A DNA stretch of 64,000 nucleotides from Actibacterium atlanticum. GTDB lineage: Bacteria; Pseudomonadota; Alphaproteobacteria; Rhodobacterales; Rhodobacteraceae. A model generated the notes under the pieces. That model ran no database searches, was not told the origin of the DNA, and saw nothing but the letters and a program-made list of their open reading frames with translations. Positions 46,389 through 54,146 of this stretch are shown here, piece by piece. The stretch is taken from assembly GCF_000671395.1 (NCBI RefSeq), contig NZ_AQQY01000007.1, positions 1 to 64,000 on the forward strand. Reading direction: 5' to 3'. Position 1 is the stretch's first letter. Each line of letters opens with the position of its first letter. The position numbers were made by a program, and so were the translations under genes.

Positions 46389-48389
46389 ATGCAAGACCAT
46401 TACCAAGCCGCCGGAGCCCAAAACGCCCGGCGGCTTTTCGTTTACAATGGCGGTTTCCTGACCCAATCGCGCGTCCGGCGTATCCTTCAGCTGTCAGGCT
46501 ATGACATCAAGCTAGGTAAGCCCGGAGCGGGGGATATGATTGGGGTCTGGGGCAATTCGCCCACCGCATGGCGCGGGCAGGCCGTCGCTGAGCGCACCGA
46601 GGCGCCCGTTCTGCGGGTCGAGGACGCGTTCTTGCGCTCAGTCCTTCCCGGGCGCCAAGGGCAGCCCCCGGTTGGCTTGATGCTGGATCAGCGCGGCGTG
46701 CATTTTGACCCGTCCCGCCCCAGCGATCTGGAACACCTTCTGGCCAGCCACCCGCTTGATGACAGCGCCCTGATGAGCCGCGCGCGCAACGCCATTGCCC
46801 GCCTGAAACGGCTGGATATGTCAAAGTACAACGCCTTTGACCCGAATGCCCCCCTACCAGAGCCGGGATATGTTGTGGTGGTGGACCAAACCGAAAACGA
46901 TGCCTCTGTCACCGCGTCGGGGGGCACGAAAGCGCGCTTTCGAGAGATGTTGGCCTTTGCACAAATCGAACATCCCGGCGCCCGTATCCTGATCAAGACC
47001 CATCCTGAATCGTCCTTTGGACACAGACCGGGGTATTTCGACGCCGAGAACGAAGATGCGCGCACAACCCTGTTTGATGCGGCCGTCAGCCCCTGGAAAT
47101 TGTTCGAAGGGGCTGTGGCGGTCTATGCATTTTCCTCACAGCTTGGGTTCGAAGCGATCCTTGCAGGTCACAAACCCCGGATCTTCGGCCAACCCTTCTA
47201 TGGGGGGTGGGGTCTGACCCAAGATGAACACCCTGTTGCCCGGCGCGAACGCAAACTAACCCGCGCGCAGCTTTTTGCAGGGGCGATGATGTTGGCCCCC
47301 ACATGGTATGACCCCTACCGCGATCAGCTGTGCGAGCTGGAACAGGCAATTGATACGCTTGAGGCAGAAACCCGCGCTTGGCGCGAGGATCACAAAGGCT
47401 GGGTCGCACAGGGCATGCGCCTGTGGAAGCGCAGGCATTTGCAGAAATTCTATGGCGGCTACGGTGCAATCCGGTTTGAGGAGACACCAGCGCAAGACGC
47501 CCGGGTGATGTGCTGGTCCGGTAAGGCCGAGGGCCATGATGTCACGCGGATTGAAGATGGTTTCTTGCGCTCTCGCGGGCTGGGGGCCGAGCTGGTTCCA
47601 CCGCTGTCTTTGGTCACGGATGACCTTGGGATCTATTACGATCCTACGCGTGAAAGCCGCCTAGAGCAGCTGATCGCCGCCCGTGCAGACCTGCCCGAAG
47701 ACGCCCGCGTCCGCGCCCGGGCCCTGCGCAAACGGCTGATCAAATCCGGGGTTTCCAAGTACAACCTGCCCGGCGCCCTGCCCGATCTGCCCGAGGGTCA
47801 TCGCATTTTAGTGCCCGGCCAGGTTGAGGATGACGCGTCTATCCGTACTGGCACAGGCGCGGTGAACACCAACTTGAAATTGCTGGAACGCACCCGCGCG
47901 GAAAACCCCGAGGCGATGATCATCTATAAACCCCACCCCGATGTAGAAGCGGGCCTGCGCGCGGGAACTTTGCCACGAGACGAGGCCGAAGTCTTTGCCG
48001 ATCTGGTTGCAGAACAGGCCGATGTCATGGCCCTGCTGTCGGTGGTGGATGAGGTCTGGACCATGACCTCTACCCTTGGGTTTGAGGCCCTGCTGCGCGA
48101 CATTCGGGTCACCACGTTGGGGGCCCCGTTTTATGCCGGTTGGGGGCTGACACGCGATCTGGGAGAAGTGCCCGAACGCCGTCAGGCCCGCCCCGATCTG
48201 GACGGCATGGTTCATGCGGTTCTTATTGATTATCCACGCTATTTTGATCCAGTCACCGGCAGCCCCTGCCCTGTTGAAGTGGCGGTTGAGCGCCTGCAAA
48301 GCGGGGATATTCCCCATCCGGGGCTGGCCAATCGGATGCTGTCAAAACTGCAGGGGGTTCTGGCCAGCTATGCCCACCTGTGGCGTTAG
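46389..48389 (+). CDS. Capsule polysaccharide biosynthesis protein, KpsC-like (two-domain)
   Basis: 666 residues made of two related halves (about 20-335 and 345-650). Each has a GFLRS/AFLRS-type block (VEDAFLRSVLPG; IEDGFLRSRGLG), LDxxGIYYDP-like segment, KTHPES / KPHPDV and a YGGWGLT / YAGWGLT block. This is the layout of KpsC, a dual beta-Kdo transferase that builds the poly-Kdo linker of group 2 capsules. It starts six bases after the export gene stops, and its last four bases overlap the convergent ribD. Confidence 0.9.
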   Translation: MQDHYQAAGAQNARRLFVYNGGFLTQSRVRRILQLSGYDIKLGKPGAGDMIGVWGNSPTAWRGQAVAERTEAPVLRVEDAFLRSVLPGRQGQPPVGLMLDQRGVHFDPSRPSDLEHLLASHPLDDSALMSRARNAIARLKRLDMSKYNAFDPNAPLPEPGYVVVVDQTENDASVTASGGTKARFREMLAFAQIEHPGARILIKTHPESSFGHRPGYFDAENEDARTTLFDAAVSPWKLFEGAVAVYAFSSQLGFEAILAGHKPRIFGQPFYGGWGLTQDEHPVARRERKLTRAQLFAGAMMLAPTWYDPYRDQLCELEQAIDTLEAETRAWREDHKGWVAQGMRLWKRRHLQKFYGGYGAIRFEETPAQDARVMCWSGKAEGHDVTRIEDGFLRSRGLGAELVPPLSLVTDDLGIYYDPTRESRLEQLIAARADLPEDARVRARALRKRLIKSGVSKYNLPGALPDLPEGHRILVPGQVEDDASIRTGTGAVNTNLKLLERTRAENPEAMIIYKPHPDVEAGLRAGTLPRDEAEVFADLVAEQADVMALLSVVDEVWTMTSTLGFEALLRDIRVTTLGAPFYAGWGLTRDLGEVPERRQARPDLDGMVHAVLIDYPRYFDPVTGSPCPVEVAVERLQSGDIPHPGLANRMLSKLQGVLASYAHLWR

Positions 48390-49480
48390 GCGCGCACCCA
48401 GTGATGCAGGATGTCCGCCCCGATCTGGCGCGTTTCTTTTAGATTGAATCGAGGCGCCTCTGCCAGTCGACCGATCCCCATCGCGCCAATTCCCGGTGTG
48501 CCTTCGGCCCCGATTGTCAGCCCCGCAGTGAAACCAATCAGGTGATCGACCAAATCCGCGCTGAGAAGGCTGGCCGCCAATGCGCCGCCGCCTTCGCAAT
48601 AAATCCGCGTCAGCCCCAACGCCGCCAGTTGTTTCAAAAGCGGAAGCGGTGACAGCTGCCCGCCCGAGATGACCGGCACCTCGACCAATTGGGCGCCCAG
48701 ATCCTGCCAGCTGTGTCGCAGATGATCCGGCGCATCCGGTCCGTGACATAGCCAGACCGGCACATCACGCGCCGTTTGCGCCAGCTTGCCATCCAGCGGC
48801 ACATCAAGCTTTCGGGCACAGACCACCCGCACGGGCTGATGGGACATTCCTAACCCGCGAACGGTTAACGAAGGGTCATCCGCACGTGCCGTTCCCCCGC
48901 CCACCATCACGGCGTCGTGCACTGCGCGTTGCGCATGCACCTGCCGGCGAGCCTCGGGTCCGGTGATCCACTGGCTTTCGCCGCTTGCGGTCGCGATGCG
49001 CCCATCAAAAGAGCCAGCCAGCTTGAGCGTCAGCAGGGGGCGCGCCTGTGTATGGGCCATGAGAAACCCCTGATGATCCAGCGCTGCCTGATCGGCCATC
49101 ACTCCGGTTTCAACTGTGATTCCAGCGTCTTGCAGCATCTTGTGGCCACCACCGTCAACCCGCGGATCGGGGTCTTGCAAGGCGCTGACAACGCGCGCAA
49201 TCCCGGCACCAATCAACGCCGAAGCACAGGGCGGGGTTTTGCCATAATGCGCACATGGCTCCAACGTGACATAGGCCGTTGCCCCCTGAGCCGCCGCCCC
49301 GGCCTGCGCCAGCGCCACCACCTCGGCATGAGGGCGACCCCCGGGCTGTGTCCAGCCGCGCCCGACAATGCGCCCGTCCTTGACGATCACACAGCCGACG
49401 GCCGGGTTTGGCCAGCACCGCCCCATCCCGCGCCGCCCCAAAGAAAGGGCAAGCGCCATGAAACGGCGGTCATTTTGCAT
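48386..49480 (-). CDS. ribD: Bifunctional riboflavin deaminase/reductase RibD
   Basis: 364 residues. The N-terminal deaminase has the zinc site in GGRPHAEVVAL and PCAHYGKTPPCASALI. The C-terminal reductase begins near RPLLTLKLAGSFDGRIAT. It performs steps two and three of the pyrimidine branch of riboflavin synthesis. It starts three bases after nrdR ends, forming an nrdR-ribD unit, and is separated from ribE by the opposite-strand capsule genes. Confidence 0.94.
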   Translation of the reverse strand: MQNDRRFMALALSLGRRGMGRCWPNPAVGCVIVKDGRIVGRGWTQPGGRPHAEVVALAQAGAAAQGATAYVTLEPCAHYGKTPPCASALIGAGIARVVSALQDPDPRVDGGGHKMLQDAGITVETGVMADQAALDHQGFLMAHTQARPLLTLKLAGSFDGRIATASGESQWITGPEARRQVHAQRAVHDAVMVGGGTARADDPSLTVRGLGMSHQPVRVVCARKLDVPLDGKLAQTARDVPVWLCHGPDAPDHLRHSWQDLGAQLVEVPVISGGQLSPLPLLKQLAALGLTRIYCEGGGALAASLLSADLVDHLIGFTAGLTIGAEGTPGIGAMGIGRLAEAPRFNLKETRQIGADILHHWVRA

Positions 49481-49483
49481 GGA

Positions 49484-49951
49484 TCATTCTTCCGGTTGTT
49501 CAGGCGGGCGTAGCTCGCTAACGAATTTATCGAAATCTCCAGCCTCTTGGAAGTTCTTGTAAACACTCGCAAATCTGACATATGCCACAGTGTCGATCCG
49601 CGCGAGGCTTTCCATAACGATTTCACCGATGGATTTTGAATCTATATCGGTCTCGCCCATACTTTCCAGACGACGCACAATCCCGGAAATCATCTGGTCG
49701 ATGCGATCCGGCTCTACCGGGCGTTTTTGCAACGCGATACGGATCGAGCGTTCCAGTTTGTCACGATCGAAATCTTCTCGTCGACCATTGGATTTAATCA
49801 CCACAAGGTCGCGCAGCTGCACCCGTTCATAGGTGGTAAAGCGCCCGCCACAAGACGGACAGAACCGCCGACGGCGGATGGCAACGTGATCTTCAGCGGG
49901 GCGGGAATCTTTCACCTGAGTGTCAATATTTCCGCAAAACGGGCAACGCAT
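49484..49951 (-). CDS. nrdR: Transcriptional repressor NrdR
   Basis: 155 residues, usual length. The N-terminal zinc ribbon has MRCPFCG and [14 protein letters not shown], followed by an ATP-cone domain (about 48-138). NrdR senses (d)ATP and represses ribonucleotide reductase genes. It lies upstream of ribD as in many alphaproteobacteria. A perfect DnaA box sits about 28 bases before its ATG. Confidence 0.96.
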   Translation of the reverse strand: MRCPFCGNIDTQVKDSRPAEDHVAIRRRRFCPSCGGRFTTYERVQLRDLVVIKSNGRREDFDRDKLERSIRIALQKRPVEPDRIDQMISGIVRRLESMGETDIDSKSIGEIVMESLARIDTVAYVRFASVYKNFQEAGDFDKFVSELRPPEQPEE

Positions 49952-49978
49952 GGCCTCTCCCTCGGTGTTCGTCCCAAG

Positions 49979-49987
49979 TTATCCACA
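49979..49987. promoter_or_regulatory. DnaA box (TTATCCACA)
   Basis: A perfect match to the strong DnaA consensus, located upstream of nrdR. It could make nrdR-ribD transcription respond to DnaA, or be a chance match, since a single box is not an origin. Confidence 0.45.
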
Positions 49988-50047
49988 GGTACTATAGGTC
50001 AGCCGCTAGGATTTGTGTAGGGGGGAAATCAACCGCAAGATATGGCG

Positions 50048-50096
50048 GATGCACATCCCATGCACAAGCGATGCACATCCTATGCATACGCGATGC
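50048..50096. repeat. Short 22-bp tandem repeat (about 2.2 copies)
   Basis: The unit GATGCACATCC-x-ATGCA starts at 50048 and again at 50070, and a partial GATGC follows at 50092, giving a 22-bp period. Two units differ at one or two positions in the core. It lies at the 3' end of the YjbQ gene, between it and nrdR. Not a CRISPR because there are no spacers. Confidence 0.7.
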
Positions 50097-50501
50097 TCAG
50101 GCCAGATGCGCCGCGACCCGTCGTTGATGCGGCGCATCGCGATGTTCAAACAGGTAAATCCCCTGCCATGTGCCAAGCACCATCTGCCCGCCCTGCACCG
50201 GGATCGACAGGCTGACCGGCATCATCGCCGCCTTGATATGGGCGGGCATATCATCGGGGCCTTCATAGGTATGGGTCAGATAGCGCATCGACGGGTCCGT
50301 CGTGGGCGGCACCAGCCGGGCGAAGTAATTGCGCAGGTCGGTCTGGACCTCGGGGTCGGCATTTTCCTGTATCAACAGGCTGCACGAGGTGTGGCGCACG
50401 AACAGCGTCAACAGCCCGTCGCCCTGCACCCAGCGCGCAACGTCCCGGGTGAATTCATAGAGGCCTTGGCCAGCGGTTTGGAGGGTGAATTCGGTTTGCA
50501 T
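50097..50501 (-). CDS. YjbQ/UPF0047 family protein
   Basis: 134 residues. FVRHTSCSLLIQENADPEV and LGTWQGIYLFEHRD (with DAP) are the signature of UPF0047, whose members show weak thiamine-phosphate synthase activity. Metal-binding His and the conserved Cys are in HTSCSL. The physiological role is unclear. It is divergent from the GH16 gene, and the shared upstream region holds two CtrA-type boxes. Confidence 0.85.
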   Translation of the reverse strand: MQTEFTLQTAGQGLYEFTRDVARWVQGDGLLTLFVRHTSCSLLIQENADPEVQTDLRNYFARLVPPTTDPSMRYLTHTYEGPDDMPAHIKAAMMPVSLSIPVQGGQMVLGTWQGIYLFEHRDAPHQRRVAAHLA

Positions 50502-50562
50502 GGTCCCTGCCTACCGCAAGCTGCCCCCGTTAACCAATACGTCTTTGTGATCTCGTGATCTG

Positions 50563-50578
50563 TTAACGATCTGTTAAC
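50563..50578. promoter_or_regulatory. CtrA-type box 1 (TTAA-N7-TTAAC)
   Basis: TTAA-CGATCTG-TTAAC matches the full CtrA recognition sequence TTAA-N7-TTAAC known in Caulobacter. It lies 34 bases upstream of the GH16 ATG and in the divergent YjbQ promoter region. Confidence 0.6.
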
Positions 50579-50580
50579 TG

Positions 50581-50595
50581 TTAACCCATCGTTAA
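50581..50595. promoter_or_regulatory. CtrA-type box 2 (TTAA-N7-TTAA)
   Basis: TTAA-CCCATCG-TTAA, three bases after box 1. Additional GTTAAC half-sites occur at 50529-50534 and 50598-50602. Closely spaced boxes so near the start codon suggest direct control of GH16. Confidence 0.55.
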
Positions 50596-50611
50596 TCTTA
50601 ACGGGGGCGAG

Positions 50612-51322
50612 ATGTGGGGGCGCATTTTGGCCGCGTGCTGGATGGGGACAGCCGCCGTGGCTGACCCGCTGGCATTTGCGGATAACTTTGAGGGGCTGGG
50701 CAGTGCCTGGCATGTGGCAGAGTATGATTTCGATCATCACGCCTTTGACACCGATTGGCGGCGCGCGCAGGTGCGGCTGGCCGATGGGCTGGAGCTGCAT
50801 CTAACGCCGCATGACGGGTTGAACCGCTTTGTTGGCGGCTCTGTCCGGCGCGAAGAGCCGACCCATTATGGCCGCTACGAGGTGGTGATGCAGCCCGCCA
50901 AAGGCGACGGTCTGGTGACCGGGTTCTTCACCTATACCGGGCCGCACTACGGCACGCGGCATGATGAAATCGACATCGAGTTTCTGGGCAAAGACACCAC
51001 GCAAATGCATGTGGCGTGGTTCGTGGATGGTGAAATCACCAATAAGTTCATCGACTTAGGATTTGACGCGGCGGAGCGCCCACGCGCCTATGCGTTTGAA
51101 TGGCGCCCCGAAGGGCTGCGCTGGTACGCCGAGGGGCGGTTGATCTTTGAACACCGCGCCCGCGATGGCGCAATCCCGACCGTACCGGGCCGGCTGTTTG
51201 CCAACCTGTGGGCGGCGGACCCGTCGGTGGCTGGCTGGTCAGGCGAGGTAAAGCCGGGCACATGGGCGCAGGCGCGGGTGCTGTCGGTGCGGTTTATTCC
51301 GGATTTAGGTGGGACATCCTAA
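50612..51322 (+). CDS. Secreted glycoside hydrolase family 16 enzyme
   Basis: 236 residues with a short signal peptide (about 1-18, AAVA-DP). The GH16 catalytic signature is E119-I-D121-I-E123 in RHDEIDIEF, giving nucleophile and acid/base. Tryptophans and aspartates typical of the sandwich fold are present (FEWRPEGLRWYAEG, LWAADP). Substrates of the family are beta-1,3/1,4-glucans or galactans; an ExoK-like role trimming the cell's own polysaccharide is possible given the nearby capsule genes. GGGGGCGAG precedes the ATG. Confidence 0.85.
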   Translation: MWGRILAACWMGTAAVADPLAFADNFEGLGSAWHVAEYDFDHHAFDTDWRRAQVRLADGLELHLTPHDGLNRFVGGSVRREEPTHYGRYEVVMQPAKGDGLVTGFFTYTGPHYGTRHDEIDIEFLGKDTTQMHVAWFVDGEITNKFIDLGFDAAERPRAYAFEWRPEGLRWYAEGRLIFEHRARDGAIPTVPGRLFANLWAADPSVAGWSGEVKPGTWAQARVLSVRFIPDLGGTS

Positions 51323-51383
51323 GCGGGCAGCGCCCGGCCCGGGGTGGGCGTGAAGCGCCCGCCCATGGGGCGGGACGGGTGCT

Positions 51384-51410
51384 GCCCGATGCGGGGCATC
51401 GGGCGCCTTT
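51384..51410 (+). terminator. Hairpin after the GH16 gene
   Basis: Perfect 9-bp stem GCCCGATGC / GCATCGGGC with a GGG loop, followed by GCCTTTA. It lies 60 bases past the stop, and its tail meets the end of the convergent hypothetical gene. Confidence 0.55.
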
Positions 51411-52020
51411 ACTTCACCGGGTTTGTTGTCGGAACACGCAAACCACTCCAGTTTTGCTCCATGTAGGCTCTTTCAAATGCACCAAGGGCAATTTCTCGCT
51501 GCTTTTCTGGCCGCCAACGGCGGAAGCTGTCGTAATGTTCCGTTCCCCCTAGAACGTCTTCACAGTAACCTCTGAAGTCAAACCATCTACCAGATCGGTG
51601 ACCCAAGTAAGTCAACCCACAAGCAAGAGTTCGCGGTATCTCTCCTGCTAATTGCTGTGTGGCTAAAATGCAAATGAGCAGTTCAATACTGTTAAGCGCA
51701 TCTAAGTTGACGCCCTCAAGTGTCTCATCTGGATCTCGATCTGCATGTTTGAAAAAGTTCGCGGCGCGATTTTGGTGACGCTTCCATTCACCCACGAAAC
51801 CCGGCTCTACCCTTCGCAAGACAGCATCATCCAACATGTCAAGGATCGGTATCGTCTCAATCTTGTTTAGATCATTGAGAACGGTTCGAGACGCCCATAC
51901 CAGCGTATGAACCGGTATGGGGTCAAATCCTCGTAGAAGCAGCAACACCGCCGCCTCGAGCTGCGAAATCACTGCATCCGACTTCGATATAGATGGTCGG
52001 CGGGCAGGCCTAAGTGCCAT
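51409..52020 (-). CDS. Hypothetical protein coupled to rpoD
   Basis: 203 residues from the ATG at 52020, which overlaps the rpoD TGA by one base (TGATG); a GTG lies one codon earlier. Mostly helical. A segment NRAANFFKHADRDP and the HTLVWASRTVL block recall a small group of uncharacterised proteins, but I cannot name a domain. The gene is clearly lower in GC than rpoD and GH16, with rarer codons, which points to later acquisition at this spot. It would be expressed by readthrough from rpoD. Confidence 0.6.
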   Translation of the reverse strand: MALRPARRPSISKSDAVISQLEAAVLLLLRGFDPIPVHTLVWASRTVLNDLNKIETIPILDMLDDAVLRRVEPGFVGEWKRHQNRAANFFKHADRDPDETLEGVNLDALNSIELLICILATQQLAGEIPRTLACGLTYLGHRSGRWFDFRGYCEDVLGGTEHYDSFRRWRPEKQREIALGAFERAYMEQNWSGLRVPTTNPVK

Positions 52021-54005
52021 CACTGATCCAAGAAACTCCGCAGTTTGCGGCTGCGGCTGGGGTGTTTCAGTTTTCGCAGGGCTTTGGCCTCAATCTGGCG
52101 GATACGTTCGCGGGTCACGCTGAACTGTTGGCCGACCTCTTCCAGCGTGTGGTCGGTGTTCATGCCGATACCAAAGCGCATGCGCAGAACACGTTCTTCG
52201 CGCGGGGTCAGCGAGGCCAGCACGCGGGTGGTGGTCTCTTTCAGGTTTTCCTGAATGGCGCTGTCCAGCGGCAGAACGGCGTTCTTGTCCTCGATGAAAT
52301 CGCCCAGCTGTGAATCTTCTTCGTCGCCGATGGGCGTTTCCAGAGAGATCGGCTCTTTGGCGATTTTCATCACCTTGCGGACCTTTTCCAGAGGCATCTG
52401 AAGCTTCTCGGCCAGTTCCTCGGGCGTCGGCTCGCGGCCGATTTCGTGCAGCATCTGACGACCGGTCCGTACCAGTTTGTTGATCGTTTCGATCATGTGC
52501 ACCGGAATACGGATCGTGCGCGCCTGATCGGCAATCGAGCGGGTGATCGCCTGACGGATCCACCATGTGGCGTAGGTCGAGAATTTATAGCCGCGGCGGT
52601 ATTCGAACTTATCGACCGCCTTCATCAGGCCGATGTTACCTTCCTGAATAAGATCAAGGAATTGCAGGCCACGGTTCGTGTACTTTTTGGCGATGGAGAT
52701 CACCAGACGCAGGTTGGCCTCGACCATTTCTTTCTTGGCCTGACGGGCTTCTTTTTCGCCCTTTTGAACCTGCTGCACGATGCGGCGGAATTCGGGGATG
52801 TCGACGCCGACATACTGGCCGACTTGGGCCATCTCGCCGCGCAGCTCTTCGACCTTGGGGCCAGAACGTTCAACGAAAGCCTGCCAGCCGCGCCCGGCCT
52901 TTTCGGACATGCGCTCCATCCAGGTCGGGTCCAGCTCATAGCCACGGTAGGCCTCGATGAACTCGCGCCGGTTAATGCGGGCATGGTCAGCCAGTTTCAC
53001 CATCGAGCCATCAATCTGCATGATCTTGCGGTTGATGCCGTAAAGCTGGTCGATCAGCGCTTCGATCCGGTTGTTGTGCAGGTGCAGTTCATTCACCAGC
53101 TCAACGATTTCCGAGCGCAGCTTTTGATAGGCCTGCTCTTCCTTCTTCGAGAAACTGTCATCCTCGTTCAGGGTAGCCGACATGCGCAGGTCCTGCATTT
53201 CGGACAGGTGGGCATAGTCTTGGGCGATCAGGTCGAGCGTTTCCAGCACGCGCGGTTTCAGCGCGGCTTCCATCGCGGCCAGCGACATGTTGGCCTGCTC
53301 GTCCTCGTCATCTTCTTCTTCGGCCTTGATCGGATTGCCATCGGCATCCAGTTCAGGCTGATCGTCCTTCTTGGCTGCGGGGGCCGCCGAGGTGTCGACT
53401 TCGGCAACGACGGGTTCTTCGTCGTCTTCATCTTCGGCCAACGAGCGCCCAAAGGTGGCGTCCAGGTCGATGACGTCGCGCAGCAGAATGTCTTCATTCA
53501 GAAGTTCGTCACGCCAGATGGTGATCGCCTGAAAGGTCAGCGGGCTTTCACACAGCCCGGAAATCATGGTGTTGCGACCGGCTTCGATCCGTTTGGCGAT
53601 GGCGATCTCGCCTTCGCGCGACAACAGTTCGACGGAGCCCATTTCACGCAGGTACATGCGGACGGGGTCATCGGTGCGGTCCAGCTTTTCAGTTTCTGTC
53701 GCAGCGACAGTGACTTCCCGCGAGGTCGAGGTTTCAACCACGGCGGTCGAGCCTTTTTGCTCTTCCTCCTCGGCCTCTTCCTCTTCGATGATATTGATGC
53801 CCATTTCGGACAGCATGGACATCACATCTTCGATCTGTTCGGACGAGACCTGATCGGGTGGCAGCACCTGGTTGAGCTGCTCATAGGTGATGTAGCCCTT
53901 TTCGCGTGCCTCGGCGATCATCTTCTTGACGGCGGCCTGGCTCATATCGAGAGAAGTTTCAGGCTCCTGCTCGGACTTGCGGTCGTCGTTGTCTTTTGCG
54001 GCCAT
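52020..54005 (-). CDS. rpoD: Primary sigma factor RpoD (sigma-70)
   Basis: 661 residues. Region 1.1 lies at about 15-95, followed by an acidic spacer. Region 1.2 begins near [12 protein letters not shown]. Region 2 contains [30 protein letters not shown] split across the -10 binding helices, region 3 IETINKL, and region 4.2 has [20 protein letters not shown] for -35 binding. The large insert between 1.2 and 2 is normal for RpoD. AAGGAGCTC precedes the ATG. It lies downstream of dnaG, and its 5' region carries a cluster of GANTC sites. Confidence 0.97.
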   Translation of the reverse strand: MAAKDNDDRKSEQEPETSLDMSQAAVKKMIAEAREKGYITYEQLNQVLPPDQVSSEQIEDVMSMLSEMGINIIEEEEAEEEEQKGSTAVVETSTSREVTVAATETEKLDRTDDPVRMYLREMGSVELLSREGEIAIAKRIEAGRNTMISGLCESPLTFQAITIWRDELLNEDILLRDVIDLDATFGRSLAEDEDDEEPVVAEVDTSAAPAAKKDDQPELDADGNPIKAEEEDDEDEQANMSLAAMEAALKPRVLETLDLIAQDYAHLSEMQDLRMSATLNEDDSFSKKEEQAYQKLRSEIVELVNELHLHNNRIEALIDQLYGINRKIMQIDGSMVKLADHARINRREFIEAYRGYELDPTWMERMSEKAGRGWQAFVERSGPKVEELRGEMAQVGQYVGVDIPEFRRIVQQVQKGEKEARQAKKEMVEANLRLVISIAKKYTNRGLQFLDLIQEGNIGLMKAVDKFEYRRGYKFSTYATWWIRQAITRSIADQARTIRIPVHMIETINKLVRTGRQMLHEIGREPTPEELAEKLQMPLEKVRKVMKIAKEPISLETPIGDEEDSQLGDFIEDKNAVLPLDSAIQENLKETTTRVLASLTPREERVLRMRFGIGMNTDHTLEEVGQQFSVTRERIRQIEAKALRKLKHPSRSRKLRSFLDQ

Positions 54006-54030
54006 GTAGAGCTCCTTGCGGCGTGGAACT

Positions 54031-54146
54031 GATTCGCTCGTATTTGAAACGAATCAATAGCGCGAATCACGCGCATGCACACCCGTTTAAACCTGATTCT
54101 TTATGCATTCGTCGCCAGAACGTCACGACCCACCGGAATTTGATTC
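54031..54146. promoter_or_regulatory. Cluster of GANTC sites upstream of rpoD
   Basis: GANTC, the target of the cell-cycle methylase CcrM in alphaproteobacteria, occurs at 54031, 54051, 54064, 54095 and 54142, five times in 116 bp. The first two form an inverted pair TGATTCG/CGAATCA. The region is the only non-coding space between dnaG and rpoD, so methylation could affect rpoD transcription. Confidence 0.45.

Noticed and set aside
50048-50096. Possible small CRISPR array
   Set aside because: The 22-bp units are contiguous with no spacers, and no cas genes are near.
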